A stretch of DNA of 64,000 bases from Lumbricus terrestris (taxonomy: Eukaryota; Annelida; Clitellata; Crassiclitellata; Lumbricidae): assembly GCA_949752735.1 (NCBI GenBank), contig OX457036.1, positions 4,409,624-4,473,623 of the forward strand, in the 5' to 3' direction. Within the stretch, counting starts at the first letter, position 1. Each line of letters starts with the position of its first letter. The notes under the pieces were generated by a model. That model was not told where the DNA came from. It did not search any database and saw only the letters and a program-made list of their open reading frames with translations. This document shows, piece after piece, positions 10,301-22,409 of this stretch. The position numbers were made by a program, and so were the translations under genes.

Positions 10301-10960
10301 TGGACACCTTTATTGTGATTTATTTTTATTTGTGATTATTTAAATTGAATGTTCAGGGTAACGGCCTCTGTTGTCATAGACCCTGGTCAAATCGGATCCA
10401 TCCATTATTGTGATGCCTTTTTTATTGTAAAATTTCTGAGTATTAATGCTGTGTTGGACACCTTTATTGTGATAACTTGGAACTCGAGTCCGTGTCCATT
10501 GCCGACTTTTATACGATAAAACTGAATTGCACACCATTTTATTGTAAAATTTCTGAATATTAATCCGGTGTTTGACACCTTTATTGTGATAACTTGGAAC
10601 TCAGGTACGAGTCCATGGTCGACTTTTTATACGATAATACTGAATTGCACACCATTTTATTGTAAAAATTCTGAATATTAATGCTGTGTTGGACACCTTT
10701 ATTGTGATAACTTAGAACTCAAGTCCGAGTCCATGGTCGACTTTTTATACGATAGTACTGAATTGCACACCATTGTATTGTGGATTTTCTGAATATTAAT
10801 GCTGTGTTGGACACCTTTTATTGTGACAACTTGGATCCCGAGACTGTGTCCATGGTTGACTTTTTATACGATAATACTGAATTGCACACCATTGTTTTGT
10901 GCAATTTCTGAATATTAATGCTGAGTTGGACACCTCTTATTGTGATAACTTGGAACTCTA
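10301..10960 (+). repeat. 118-bp minisatellite, about 5 units
   Basis: Units recur with GGACACC starts at about 10303, 10456, 10573, 10691, 10809 and 10928. Each holds GGACACCTTTATTGTGATAAC, a TCCATGGTCGACTTTTTATA-type block and TGCACACCATTTTATTGT. The first interval is longer because a hairpin retroposon is inserted at about 10322-10405, flanked by TTATTGTGAT. The unit length is not a multiple of three and frames differ between units, so the repeated peptides are not coding. Confidence 0.9.
10322..10405 (+). mobile_element. hairpin retroposon inside minisatellite unit
   Basis: Arms 10354-10359 (CAGGGT) and 10380-10385 (ACCCTG) enclose the canonical 20-nt loop; the right end is TCAAATCGGATCCATCCA. 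TTATTGTGAT occurs on both sides, matching a single TTATTGTGAT in uninterrupted minisatellite units, so it is the target duplication. Confidence 0.8.
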
Positions 10961-11503
10961 GTCAACGGTGTTTTTGAGTGCTTGCATATCGGTATATCAA
11001 AGACAATAGGGACTTTACATTACCTCACTCTCTGCACCACATAGCTACTCGGGCTGCTATGTGCACACGCACTGTATATAATTCATTGCCTTTCGCCTCA
11101 GATGACTGAAATTCGGGGTATGGTACTGACAGCGCTGGCACGGCATAGGCTTGACGCGGACGCGTTTGAGGACCTCCCATTCTCCTTTGCTACCTTAGTT
11201 GGACACCTTTGTTTATGATAATTCGGAACTTAATCTAAGATTGCGGCCGGATTCTCTAAAAATCAAAAACCTCAACAATTGCTGACTTCGTTTAAATAAC
11301 CCACTCAATCTCCAACTACATCTTGCAATGGAATATTTATGTGGAGCGCGTTTGTGCCAGTGCACAATTTCTTGTAAAACCCTTCGAACGATTGCAATAT
11401 GACCGCCCTGGGAAGAAAATGTTCTAGTTGCGTCTTTGGGAGGAAGGCTTGGGGCTTCAGCCCCCCCCAAACCTGAAATCCTGGCGCCGCCACTGTTTGT
11501 CAG

Positions 11504-12399
11504 TATTTCCAGGTGGGTCACGCGACCCCCCTTGACCTATGCTGCGGGCGTCCATGCTCAAACAGCCATGAGCCAGAATAGGGATATTAATCAATTTTGT
11601 GTCCAACTATTTGAAATAGTCTTCCTTGTGGCCTGTTTTCCCTCCGCGGAACTTGGTGCTAACTTCTTCTATAAACTACTCTGTCACCGTGCTTGGTACG
11701 GGAGCGCCTCTGATTAATAATGTCATTGTATAATCATAATGCGGTGTATATTCGTTTACTGAAAAATGACAAGTCGTCATAACGCTACAGTTAGTTACAA
11801 GTGCCAATACAGCGGCGGATAAAACTTAGTAAACGTTTTTGAACGGTACTCGTGTCATGAAGATCTTGTTTTTTATAGTTCACAGTCACGATTTAGACCT
11901 GTGTCACAGATTGTATTTCCCAGTGTGCCAAATAATAACTTGCGTGGCACATGTGATCAGTTTCCCTAACCACAGTTGCAAAGGGAACAGCATGATAGGC
12001 GATCTCAGAAATGCTGTCCACCGTCAGAGAATTGAAGAATTTGCATATTTCAAATAAATCAACAAAATTGCTGTTATTTTGCCCTTTTTATGCATCCAGC
12101 TTTGACGAGGGCTTACGACAACATAATGCACTACTTCCGTTTATATTTCTATCATCGATGAAGTTATGACAAACATGCACATGTAGCGATAAAGTTAAAC
12201 GTTTCAAAGGTGTCTAAGTGGTATGCCTGTTTTCTTAGTTTTTAAACGATATTTTTTATAAAACGCCAGTTTATTGCTGCAGCCTTATTACTGTGGTTCA
12301 TTTGCGTCATTCCTCAGAATGTATTCGTCTGAAAAAGTGCCGGTTAACTGTTATGATGTGACACATGGTCGTTGTTATGTGTGCAGGTACATACATGAC
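11504..12399. other. no intact gene; possible LINE tail at 11640-11720
   Basis: Near 11640-11716 one frame reads FYKLLC..WYGSASD followed by a stop. This resembles the end FYKHLKTVLFVRTGVGSASE of the LINE at 21535-22409 and may be a very old fragment. The word AAAGGTGTCTAA occurs at 12206-12217. Nothing else is recognised. Confidence 0.45.
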
Positions 12400-12812
12400 T
12401 CATGACCTTCTCTGGCTTCTGATCTTTGTCCGAATCACACACAAGGTCTTGCTCCTAGTTGTCAAGTCCCCGCACGGCATAGCGCCTAAATACCTGTACG
12501 ACTTAATATGCAAGCCTCTTTCTGCAAGATCTTCACGCCCTCTTCGTTCTGCTGACCGCTTTGATCTATTTGTACCTAGATCACGAACCTCATTAACCCA
12601 ACATCGGGCTTTTGCTATTGTTGGTCCTTTAATTTGGAACCACGTTCCTTCTGAAATTTGTGGCAGAATTTTTATAGGAAATCCACCTGCATCTTTTCGC
12701 TGCTTGAAGACATTTATCTTCTAATGGGCCTGTCACGTTGAGAGCGCTTCTGAATTATATAGTTCTGCTGTGAGAAGCGCTTTACGAATGCTTTATTATA
12801 TTAAATTAGATT
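12400..12812 (+). pseudogene. CR1/L2-like LINE, last third of ORF2 plus 3' region
   Basis: The frame ending at 12724 reads HGIAPKYLYDLI, RPLRSADRFDLFVPRSRT, QHRAFAIVGPLIWN and SFRCLKTFIF, the standard C-terminal blocks of this reverse transcriptase group. It then stops and continues into a 3' region with the GAGAAGCGCTTTAC stem and a TTAAATTAGATTAGG tail. The copy lacks the catalytic core and is a 5'-truncated insertion. Same family as 891-1048. Confidence 0.8.
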
Positions 12813-14329
12813 AGGTATCTAATGCACCAAAAATCAGCCGATGTCATATCAAAACTCAAACCGTAATCAGGTCATATCCAGCAGATAATTAAGCCAGATA
12901 GGGAGACCAATTCACAAGACTCTGTTAAACGCGGGACTCTTTGGGCGATTTCTGGGCATCACTATCCACAATTTTGGTTTTTGGGGGGGCCCGTCACTTC
13001 ATGATCCTCTGACTAGAGAAGAGCTTCATACGTGTCATCTGTCATTTTTGTTCGGACTAGAATTTTGTGACATTTTCTGAAGATTTCTAAAAAAGCTCAT
13101 CAGTTTTTTTAGCTCGCGAAACTGAAGAAACACTCCCTGAAATCAAATCCTGGCTTCGTCCTTGTCATCATAACCGGGTTTTATAGTGTTATTGTTTGCC
13201 TGTACAATAAAATTATAATTATTGCTTCAGTAAACAACGTTTTATTGGTGTTTTTGGAGTGTACACATTGCACGCTTTGTAGTCAGAAACTTCACCCTAG
13301 ACGTAATAGATTTCAGGCAACGTTATTAGGTAAGAATCAGCGAGAAACAGTTTGACATTAATTTTCTGCATTGAGATGTGGAACAGTAACATTGTAAGTT
13401 TTAGATATTATTTTTACTGTTTCACTCACGTTTTCTAATGGGAAAACGAAGCCGTGAAGTTCCTAATTTTTAATGTCAGTGCTAATGACGATGGAAGCTG
13501 CAAGATGTCGCTATACACGGATTTGCTACTAATACTCATGATGGTCTGTTCACTGTTCATATTGATAAATTTCCGTCTATTTTGTTTCTTTCTGCTCTTC
13601 ATGCATACATTGCATAGACATGCAGCTACAGCCAGCGGTTGCATTGAAACTCCAAACAACCGTTGACTGACGACAGAGATAGTCAATAATTATTTAATTC
13701 CTGATCAATTAGTTATCCTCAACTGATTATGCTCATTAGATTGGTTAGAGGAAGTCCTTAACATCTTGAGATAACTTACACGGGCGCCGAGTCCTTTGGT
13801 GTCAATTAACTCAAGTCTGACTTTGCAGATGAGCTGTGAGTTGCATCAAACGTAAGTGGACGTTCATTGTCATCTACTAACAGCCTTCTGCTTCACAGCA
13901 GACTGATGGCGACACACGGAAGCAAAGCTTTGCTAACCTGAGGGGACAAATACAGCAGAAAATAAGTTAATAACATTTGTTGATTAACCCTTATACTACT
14001 TATAGGGTCACGATTTTTCTCAACTGATTTTGGTCACCGGTGGTAAAAAAATACCCCCAGTGTGATTCGCATGATTCCTATGATAAACTCCTATTTTCAA
14101 GTATAAAACTAAAAGAAGTTATTTATAGAAGGTTCACGGAATGCTCTGGAACCAAAGTAACATATGCAGCACTGAAGGAAAATCAAAATGGCGGACAAAA
14201 TGGCGTCCAGAATCTTAAATAGCTATAAGTGAAGTTATGTATGCAATGGAAACATGATTTCAGAGTCTAAATCAACATTTTCGAGGTCAAGGAATGCAAT
14301 TAATTAATAGATGAACGAGAGAAAGAAAG

Positions 14330-14452
14330 AAAGAATGAATGAATGAACGAACGAACGATTGAATGAATGAGCGAATGAATGAATGAACGAATGATCGAAT
14401 GAATGAATGAATGAATGAATGAATGAATGAATGAATGAATGAATGAATGAAT
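14330..14452. repeat. (GAAT)n microsatellite
   Basis: Repeated GAATGAATGAAC-type tetranucleotides, purest at 14395-14452. The paralogous position in copy B (33362-33560) is longer and more degenerate. Confidence 0.9.
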
Positions 14453-14850
14453 TTTTCATAGCCCATGATTGAATGTGACCCTATACGATTGCCTCATTTT
14501 CTGTGATCCATATTGTCATAGTATGTATGCTTCTTTCTCATTCGTTTCTGGTTTCCTTCCGGTTGGTTTTATCATAATAGATTAAACTCTTGTTCCAAAT
14601 CGATTCAAATTATTGGAATGAGCAGCTAATCAATCAAAAATAACAATTTTATTTCAAACAAAGCATTCAAATAAGAATTCAAATTCGATTCGTGCTGCAG
14701 GTTATCGATTCGTATTTCAATTATTTGACTATCTAATCGATTACTTAATAGATTACAATAATTTTATTTCTTTGAACAATTTCCAATGTATGTGTAAAAT
14801 TGACCATTGACGAAAATAATTATTAGAACCTCGATATCATTAGCTTACCA

Positions 14851-14955
14851 TGGATCCGATTTGACCAGGGTCTATGACAACAGAGGCCGTTACCCTGGAC
14901 AGAAATTTGCTCGGCATATTACAGCACTTAAGAGCAAGGTACTGAACCAGTTTTT
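14851..14955 (-). mobile_element. hairpin retroposon with 12-bp target duplication
   Basis: ATTAGCTTACCA flanks the element on both sides (14839-14850 and 14956-14967). The paralogous site in copy B (about 34105-34125, AATAGATTACCACGTAATG) is empty. On the minus strand it starts with an A-rich stretch, contains the CCAGGGT stem (14865-14871 / 14892-14898) around the 20-nt loop (14872-14891), and ends GGATCCA. Confidence 0.88.
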
Positions 14956-15697
14956 ATTAGCTTACCACGTCATGGCTCACTTTATTATAGTTTTTAGCTC
15001 TCAATATTGAGGTGTATAAGCGAGCAGTGAGCGCTGGTTGCCTACACAATGTTTAATTTATTTCAATATTCTGCGAGATTTTTGTGGCTACCGTTGGGTT
15101 AAATTTGGTTTGTTGGTTAGTTACCAGGACCGCACTGTACCCACCCAGCACACACACCCGTCCCGCAAACAAAGCCGGGGTGAGGGCAATGTAGGGGGAG
15201 CTGGGTGAACCAAAATTTGGGGGGTTAAGGACGTGAACACCGCAGAGTGGTTAGGGTGGATGGTTAGCTTCTGCCTCTGCTCTTCACGTGTCTGTGCGAA
15301 AACCGATGGCGTCTCAATTAACACGGCTACTGTTCGCCAGTCCAAAGCCTGGATAAGAGAGGATTGCGACGCAAAAATAATGGTCGTTGTTATCACTCAG
15401 TGTGGTGACATTGAAGCTACGACTACTTTCCAACCATCAATCTATACTGTCCAATCATAGACTATAGAGTTTAGACTGATCGAAATATACAACATAGGAA
15501 CAGAAGCGCTTCAAATGGATTCTGCGACAGATAATTTCATTATAAGTTTTTTTTTATAAAGCATTCACACGTGACAAGAATTAACGACAAGAGACTTCTT
15601 CTGACTGCAGCTCTGTATGCGACCAAGTCGAGGGAATAATAGTAGGACGAGGGAGGCAACCAAACTACTACATGTAGAAGAGGAATATAATTGATGT

Positions 15698-15785
15698 ATG
15701 GATCCGATTTGACCAGGGTCTCTAACAACAGAGGCCGTTACCCTGGACATAAATTTTCTCGGCATATTACAGCACTGAAGAGCAT
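15698..15785 (-). mobile_element. hairpin retroposon
   Basis: Same family, minus strand: stem 15713-15719 / 15740-15746, loop 15720-15739 with one change from the common loop, and GGATCCATACA at its 3' end. Absent at the paralogous place in copy B (around 36745), so it was inserted after the duplication or lost from copy B. Confidence 0.8.
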
Positions 15786-15995
15786 ATGCGATAGTCACTT
15801 TTATGTGATACTGTAGGTACTATTTAAAGGTATGTAAAGAGTTTGATTTATTTAGCAGATATTTTCAGAATGTAACCAAATCGTAGCGCTTCCTGGACAG
15901 TTGTCTCCATATAGTTTCATCGGTTTTGCTGTCATCTCTTTACTTTTCTCTGTCGCTATGAGTCTTGCTCTTTCTATCTTTGTCTGACTATCTGA

Positions 15996-16090
15996 TTGTC
16001 TGTCTGTTTGTATGTCTGCTTATCTGTATGTCTGTCTGTCTGCCTGTCTGTCTGTCTGTCTGTCTGTCAGTCTCTCTCTCTCTCTCTCCT
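15996..16090. repeat. (TCTG)n/(TC)n microsatellite
   Basis: Impure TCTG array passing into a TC run; the same tract occurs at 36958-37030 in copy B. Confidence 0.9.
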
Positions 16091-17982
16091 TTTCCCTTTC
16101 CTTATTCTGGCTACTGCATCATTAAAATGTTGATTGCCAAACACCGCTGTTAATAGGTCTGCAAAGCTTCAGTTATTATACACCTTTAAAAGGAGATTAA
16201 ATTGTCCTATGTAAATATTGAATTACTAAAGTTATGTGTTCTCGCGTTAACATCCTTACCCTTAGTCTCTCCATTGCAACATTTCTCCTTCTCCAGTGGC
16301 TTAGCTACCATTTAACGAATGTGGACAAAATCCATGGACCCCGAGGTTCAAAGGCCTCCGAGCATTTTAAGGAAATTTCACACGCTTTTCCGTGACTCTG
16401 CCGTCTACGACCACAGCTGCCGTCTGTAGGCAAGAGAAGCATCGTGATGCGACACAAAAGATCACATACATTGGTTACGTCTGTGTAGTGTATGTCTATT
16501 ATAGGACTTTTGGGGTCACTTTATGTTTCGAAGTATATGACCATCGAACAATCAATTGTGTATGAAGCTACATCCATCTAATACCCACCATATACAATCA
16601 AAAGTGATAATTATGCAAAAAGAAAGACTCAGAGTGGACCATGGAGAACAAGTACAGCGACAAAGAGAGCTCGCTGCGAAGCGAGGGCCAGCAGCCGAGA
16701 TGACACTTGGTGGCAGTGCGGTGAAAAGGGACGATGAGCTGAGAGAGTGACGAGCCAGTGTACTCAGGGTACTCAGGGTACGGTAGAAGCAGATCAAGAC
16801 CAAATGTGTGCACATTGTACAGAAAGAAAATGAGCGATGCGTCACATTGTTATTTCCGCACAGTTGTGCTAGAGTGGGCTTCAAGTCAGGTAAAAAGAAG
16901 CACAAAAATGTTCAAACTCAAGCATAGACATCACAAAATAGGCTTAATAAACTTTGAGCAATTTCATTCATCAACGGTTGAGGTCTCATTACACATCGGT
17001 ATAATTATGAAATTACTGCGTGTCAGGCAAAATTGGTCTGACTTATTATTGTACATGGCCGTAAGCAGGTGACAGATCTAGACTAATGGTTATTACCATG
17101 TCAGAAATCGACTTCAAGTCGAAAGTTGGTGGTTTTCTGTCAAGTCGAGTCAAATCGTTTTAGTTCTGAAGTCGTCACGCAGAAGAGAAGGTGCCCTGCA
17201 TCGCCTCATTAAAGATGCAATTAAATCCTGAATCAAATTCATTTCGGGAAAAGCTTTTTGGGACGGCCACTTGCAGATTTCGACAAGACTTAGTGCCGGA
17301 GGAGAAGGATCGAAGGTATAGCGACAGCTTATGACAACGTAGGCGGTTATCGTCTACAAAATTGTGTTTTGTGTGGCTAAAATCGAATTATTGTGCCGCT
17401 AAAACGTACTTAAAGGTGTCTTTGAGGTGTTTAAATTAATGAATGGTTCGCGATCTTAGCAACTTATTTTAACAACAAAAGTCTTTGTAGACCATATGAA
17501 TTTTGTGACTTAATGCACTGCATGCGATGTCCATGTTATTCAGGCAAGCGTAAACTTGCAAACTTGCCGTTTTTGTCATAGAATAACTCGTTTAAAGTCT
17601 AGAGTACATAACAACTGTTCATTCAGAATTTTCTACAGTTAGATTTAAATAATTTATGTTTGTTTGAGAGTACTGCTGCAACACATTGTATAGTTTTTCT
17701 GATCATCTTATCGGATAAACATTATTGACTGAATTGCATTTGCTGTTAACAACAATTAACAAACAATTAATAATTATTAGCGACACTGAAAAATACTGGT
17801 TTCAGTGGTTTGTTGCCTTTAAATGTTGTATATTGGACTCAAGGAGTTAATCTGTATTTTACTCCACAATGTCTGCATAAATTTCCACTGGTGGACCTTT
17901 GATTTCATAGTACGACGTATTATTGGAATATAAAAGTTGCTGGTCGTTGCTGAACAAATTACCCACCGTATTTCGCTTTATA

Positions 17983-19385
17983 CAGGGTGGCTCAAAAAAA
18001 AACGTACCACCGGGGAAAATGCGATATCTTCGCCGCCGATTGAACTTTTTCTGCGAAAATATCCCAATTTGTAGGAGAATGAATTTCCAACAATCCCTGA
18101 AAGTTTCATTTGAAACTTTTCATGTTTGCAAAAGTTACAGCTGTTCAAACTTAAAATTTCGTTTTTTCAAATATCCGCGGAAAATTTACGTCACTTGTAG
18201 ATTTCCATGTCATATGATATCACTTTTCCCTACGACCTCAGCATTCGGTTTTGCAGTTTATTGTAAGGTATAATGAGAGTGTCCACTCTCTGCCTTAACA
18301 CAAGCTCAAATTCTTTTTGTGAAGCTTAGTATGGCCTTGTTGGTCGGGTCCTGCGGCAACTGACCCCACATTAGCAGCAAGACTTGCTTCAGCTGGCCAA
18401 TGTTCTCCAACTTGGGATTAAATGTCTTGCAGCGTTCCAGCATAGCTCCCCAGACGTGATAAACAAGAGGGTTAAGGTCTGGCGAGTTTGTAAATCATCT
18501 TTGCCAATGCATTTACTTCAGTTGATGTCAATAAGGTAGCGCCATCATAATCAACCTTGCCGTGCGAGCAAGCAGGCGCACTGTCCTGCTGCATAATAAA
18601 ACCAGATGTTAGAGCATACCTGGTCTTCAATGAGTCTGGGTAAGCGAGTTCAATGATGAGTTTGACATCTAACCTACTGAATGGGATTAATTGCAGTCTT
18701 TTCTTGCAGCCGCAACACACGCCGGCATATCTGATGCCGAAACCACGATTTGCTTTGCAAACTTGACCTTTCGATTACCAAGCGAATTTCGTGAAAATCG
18801 CGCTTTTTCCGTCAGATCAAGCGACCACTTCCTGCCTCTCTTCCGACATCTGATCTTCGTTACATAAACCCGTTTGCAGATAGTCTTCAATGTGCTCAGG
18901 CTCCACTTTTCACTGGGTATTTTGCTATGATCACGCGATGTCTCAGTCTCTGTTCATGCAAAGTCCGAGTTCCCATTTGATCTTTTGCAGAAACTTTGCC
19001 CATGACGTTCATTGTTTGGGTTCACCAATTGAGACCTTAATCTATAAAATATCACCAAATACCAGCAGATTGCTTCATAAACAGCTTCTTTACAGCTCAT
19101 AGTGAGGTCGTATGACATCATCATCAATGTGTGTGTGTTGTAATTTGCCAAACATCCTAATGAAATCACTTGTATTGGAGCATGATTCTCCGGATAATTG
19201 AAAAAACGAAATTTTAAGTTTGAACAGCTGTAACTTTTGCAAACATGAAAAGTTTCAAATGAAACTTTCAGGGATTGTTGTATATTCATTCCCCTTCAAA
19301 TTGTGAAATTTTCGCAGAAAAACCCCAATCGGCTGCGAAGATATCGCATTTTCCCCGGTGGTACGTTTTTTTTTGAGCCACCCTG
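17983..19385 (-). mobile_element. mariner-like element 1, long terminal inverted repeats
   Basis: Starts CAGGGTGGCTC and ends GAGCCACCCTG, flanked by TA. The terminal inverted repeats extend about 200 bp (17983-18185 and 19190-19385) with few differences. The matching site in the paralogous block (about 39510, TTTGCTTTATATAAAATTT) lacks the element. Its interior carries a decayed minus-strand transposase. Length is about 1.4 kb. Confidence 0.9.
18306..18890 (-). pseudogene. mariner-like (DD37D-type) transposase, decayed
   Basis: Minus-strand pieces in several frames: a basic region with RKRGRKWSLDLTEKARFSRN near 18780-18850, QQDSAPA near 18590 (second catalytic aspartate), and NSPDLNPLVYHVWGAML near 18440-18490, followed by a stop near 18306. 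In element 2 the last block reads NPLDYAVW; here the third catalytic acid position is valine. The first catalytic segment was not found. Frameshifts plus a lost active-site residue mean it cannot be active. Confidence 0.8.
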
Positions 19386-19854
19386 TATATGTGACCTGCT
19401 CCAGCAAAAGGAGGTGGAAGTGACAAAAATGAGTTTTGTATATTTGTTGCTAAATATGACAATCATTTCTGTTTAAAATGCCAAAAAATTATCATTCTGT
19501 CTTAATTGGTTCCAGAAATATGAATTATAATGGGATGACTTAACCGAATAAGACCATAAAATTACGCTTGAAACGGACCTTTAAAATGCGTTTAAAATCC
19601 ACAATTTTTTTATTTGCAATGCAAAATGCTTACATTTGTTTCGAAAGAGGTAAACTAGTATTAAATCAATATAATTTTCATGTAATATATGACCTTGTCT
19701 ACTGATTAAATGGGTAAAAACGAAAATCGGAAAATTTACCCCTGATTGTGTTTTATCGAATTTAATCAGTTTTATCATTTTCGACTTCCGCCTTATTTTG
19801 CTGGAGCAGGTCACATATATATATATATAATTTATAACAATGTTTTCAATCAAT
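19386..19854. other. no gene; short inverted copies flanking a 400-bp AT-rich stretch
   Basis: GTGACCTGCTCCAGCAAAA at 19390 recurs inverted as TTTTGCTGGAGCAGGTCAC at 19796-19814, with AAAATGAG/GACTTCC-type sequence nearby. This outlines a 430-bp interval with inverted ends that may be a small DNA transposon: TATAT(GTGACCTGCTCC...GGAGCAGGTCAC)ATATAT. No coding sequence in it is supported. Confidence 0.6.
19388..19816. mobile_element. candidate MITE with GTGACCTGCTCC inverted ends
   Basis: The left end reads TATGTGACCTGCTCCAGCAAAA and the right end TTTTGCTGGAGCAGGTCACATA, inverted repeats of about 22 bp. The left TA is shared with the end of mariner-like element 1, so the two elements abut. 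It holds no recognised open frame. TA-flanked ends suggest a Tc1/mariner-type non-autonomous element. Confidence 0.7.
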
Positions 19855-20930
19855 CAATCACAGTAGATAGTAGCTGTGACAGGAAAGCAAAGACGCGCAT
19901 AGGGAAGGCAAACTCTGTTTTGGGAGGCTTTATTAAGTTAGGGCAATCTCATCTGGACCCGTACATATGATATTCAGCAAATCTGAATTGATTGCTATAA
20001 GAATTATTGCTAAAGTAGTAAAGCTTCGTTTAATACTCATCCCTTATATCGTCACCTGAACTTCCTAAGATAATCCAAATTAATACAAACAGGTACAATG
20101 ATACACTACTTGTGTACAATTATGACAAAAACATCTTCCACATGCATTCTCATCCTCTTTCAGGAAACTATTCGTGACGCCACGACTCTCGCCCAATTAA
20201 AATTCAAATCCGTGCAGACAAAATAAATAATTAAAATAAACGGGATTATCAAGCACAGTTTATTTCTATTTATTTTGAGTTAAGTGGCAGATATCCAAAT
20301 AAACCGCCATTGAATCTGTTTTCTCCTTACCTGTCACCATGTTATAGTAATGAACACGGTTTTCGGTTGGCTATTATAGTACATGCATGCACCATTAGCA
20401 GCATCACTCCCATCGGTTGGCCTGTTGCTCTTTAACATACGCAGTAACGCACTGTGAACCATCATAACAATTGCAACTACCATTAATCTCCGCATGTACT
20501 TATTGTGAGTGTATCAGTGGCTGTCCATTTTTATTCACGTGATCAATAAGCAAAATGTTGAGTTGAATTGAAATTAAATTTGATAGACGAAGAACCAATT
20601 GACACCTATTCTAATTACGTTCCGTGTTTTATTTTGTTATAGCAGTGTTGAACTGCGTCATAAAGGTGTCTAACTGGGTGGATGGATCGCGAGTTTAACG
20701 ACAACTAAATGACAACCAAGGTTTTGACATCCAAATACGTACGGGGTGCCATTAGTCGTGTTCGCATGACCTGCAATCGTGCAGAATCGAGTCATTTCCA
20801 TGGTTAACCCACTGGTCTAGAATGGGCAACACAAGGAGTTGCGCCTGCTTTCGCGAACTCTTACCGAAACAATTCCCATTCAACTCAACACTGCATATTT
20901 TGCTGTTTCTTCCGTGCTTGGGCCATGAAC
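19855..20930 (+). repeat. segmental duplication block 2, copy A (left part)
   Basis: Collinear with 44630-45950. Begins with a reverse transcriptase scrap (CAGTAGATAGTAGCTGTGAC, reading VDSSCDR-A-TRIGKANSV; plus strand) shared with 44630-44695. It contains AAAGGTGTCTAA at 20662-20673, followed by GGATGGATCGCGAGTTTAACGACA, an old reversed hairpin-retroposon end. Copy B has a SINE A fragment (45318-45436) that is absent here. Confidence 0.8.
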
Positions 20931-21534
20931 ACCTTTTAATTGCCCTTTACGTGGCCTATAGAAATGAATGAATGATATTTTTGCTATTTTCGCTCTAGTA
21001 CAACGTTCAAAGAATTTCTTGAACGAGCGTTTTTGTCGAACTCAGATTGACTGCTGGAACCAAGATAAATTATTTTCTCTGTTCTCCATTTATATAGCAT
21101 CGATTACAACGCTTTAAAAGGTGTCGGAAGTGATTATATGGATCGAAAGTTTAACGACATCTAGTTGTTGTTTCGGTTTAACGAAACCGTCCATCAGCAA
21201 TGATCTCCAGGGTCGCCCTCCTCCGTAAACCAATCAAGGGACTGGCACTGCAGGAACGACGGTCATCTTATGACACAGATACAGTCTACTTACTCACGTG
21301 CTAACGATAACAAAGACAGTAACTGTTGATGTCGAAAGAAACTTTATTTTTTGCTTATATATTCGTATCAGCGATTTTGCGGGTCGAACCAGATCCAGGC
21401 TTTAACGACAACTTATGACAAAAATTGCTTTTCGAATATTGCAATCGTTGCAGCCGTTGGGTGGTACAAATATGCACAAGCCCAATTATAGCAAGCCTAA
21501 TGCATACATGCACTGCCTCTCATCTAACGCTTCC
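20931..21534. other. no gene; old hairpin-retroposon relics
   Basis: Holds TTTAAAAGGTGTC at 21113-21125, followed by ATGGATCGAAAGTTTAACGACA (21139-21160), and a second relic at 21402 (CTTTAACGACAACTTATGACAA). These are reverse-strand remnants of the hairpin family; nothing else is recognised. Confidence 0.55.
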
Positions 21535-22409
21535 TCTATAGTTAGGGCTGAGTCAGGTGCTCATTTCCCTGAGAGCATGGATGGCATCAAACCGTCTTAG
21601 ACTAAACCCTGCTAAGACTAAATTCATTTGGCTGGGCTCCAGGCAGCAGCTGTCTAAGCTTGATCTGATTCACCTCTCTGCTGAATTTCCCGACTATACT
21701 TTATCCACCTCAGTCCGTGACCTTGGTGTTGTGCTAGACCAGGAACTTACTTTTGTACCTCACATTAATCGTCTCAGTCGCTCCTGTTTCTATCAGCTGC
21801 GCCAGCTTCGCACTGTCGCTCTCTCTCTCTCAACTGATGCTGCAACTACGCTTGTACATTCCTTTGTCTCAGCTCGTCTTGACTATTGCCTATCCCTTAA
21901 TGCTGGTTTACCATCTGGTCGATTATCTTCTCTTGACCGTATTCTGCGCGCTGCAGCACGCCTCATTGGTCATCTGCCCAAATTTGGTCATGTTACAAAT
22001 TACATGCTGGAGGTTCTGCATTGGCTCCCAGTCCGTCAGCGCATCGAATACAGAATCTCGTCCTTAATATGGCGCTGCCAGCTAGGTCTTGCTCCATCTT
22101 ACCTACTCGATCTTTGTCGACCTGTGTTAAGTGCTCGGGCTGGTCGGTCCCTACGCTCGGCTGTTAGGGAAGTACTCTTTGTCCCATTTGCTCGTACCTC
22201 CATCATGCAGAGTCGTGCTTTTTCTGTGGTTGGCCCAGTGGTATGGAATGCCCTCCCACTTGAGCTGCGCCTGTTCCCTAGATCACTCTCTGACACATTC
22301 TATAAGCACTTAAAAACTGTTCTGTTTGTCCGTACTGGAGTCGGGAGCGCCTCTGAGTAGTTTCCTTGAAGAGGCGCTATATAAATACTCGAATGAATGA
22401 ATGAATTAA
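21535..22409 (+). pseudogene. L2-like LINE, C-terminal half of reverse transcriptase with intact 3' end
   Basis: An open frame runs from about 21540 to the stop at 22358-22360. It starts after the catalytic core: MASNRLRLNPAKTKF, VRDLGVVLD, ARLDYCLSL, VLHWLPVRQRI, QSRAFSVVGPVVWNALP and FYKHLKTVLF. The last residues, VGSASE, are encoded by the GGGAGCGCCTCTGAGTAG stem arm. The 3' end continues with CTTGAAGAGGCGCTATATAAATA and a (CGAATGAATGAATGAA) tail. No YADD box remains, so it is a truncated copy. Its tail is the same as in tRNA-SINE A. Confidence 0.9.

Larger units (their letters stand above)
8150..11495 (+). mobile_element. hAT-like DNA transposon, non-autonomous copy 1
   Basis: The element begins CAGTGGCGGCGCCAGG and ends with its reverse complement CCTGGCGCCGCCACTG, a perfect 16-bp terminal repeat. 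It is flanked on both sides by TTTGTCAG (8142-8149 and 11496-11503), an 8-bp target duplication as expected for hAT elements. Inside are a nested LINE insertion (8486-9305), an internal partial repeat of the 5' end starting near 9463 (CAGTGGCGGTGTCAGAGG) and a 118-bp minisatellite (10301-10960). A short open frame near 8218 starts KMRKMSITAYF, which resembles the leading peptide of some hAT transposases; no catalytic domain is present. Related copies: 40474-43596 and 61544-62257. Confidence 0.85.
12945..17982 (+). repeat. segmental duplication block 1, copy A
   Basis: Collinear with 31485-39512 in the same orientation, with many point differences. Anchors: the CACAATTTTGGTTTTTGG block (12967 / 31494), a (GAAT)n tract (14330 / 33362), the repeat around 15120-15460 / 34280-34620, CAACATTTCTCCTTCTCC-type sequence (16275 / 37205), and TGCTGAACAAATT just before the mariner-like element (17950 / 39475). 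Several open frames occur, but none is preserved in both copies. I therefore do not call genes here. Confidence 0.85.

Noticed and set aside
13454..13666. 70-residue hydrophobic frame
   Set aside because: The paralogous segment in copy B (32110-32290) carries stops and frame changes, so there is no sign of coding constraint.
16552..17072. Possible host exon (DEPVYSGYSGYGRSRSRPNV...) in duplication copy A
   Set aside because: A similar frame exists in copy B (37652-37800), but upstream and downstream frames shift between copies and no known domain is recognised. A codon-substitution test would be needed to revive it.
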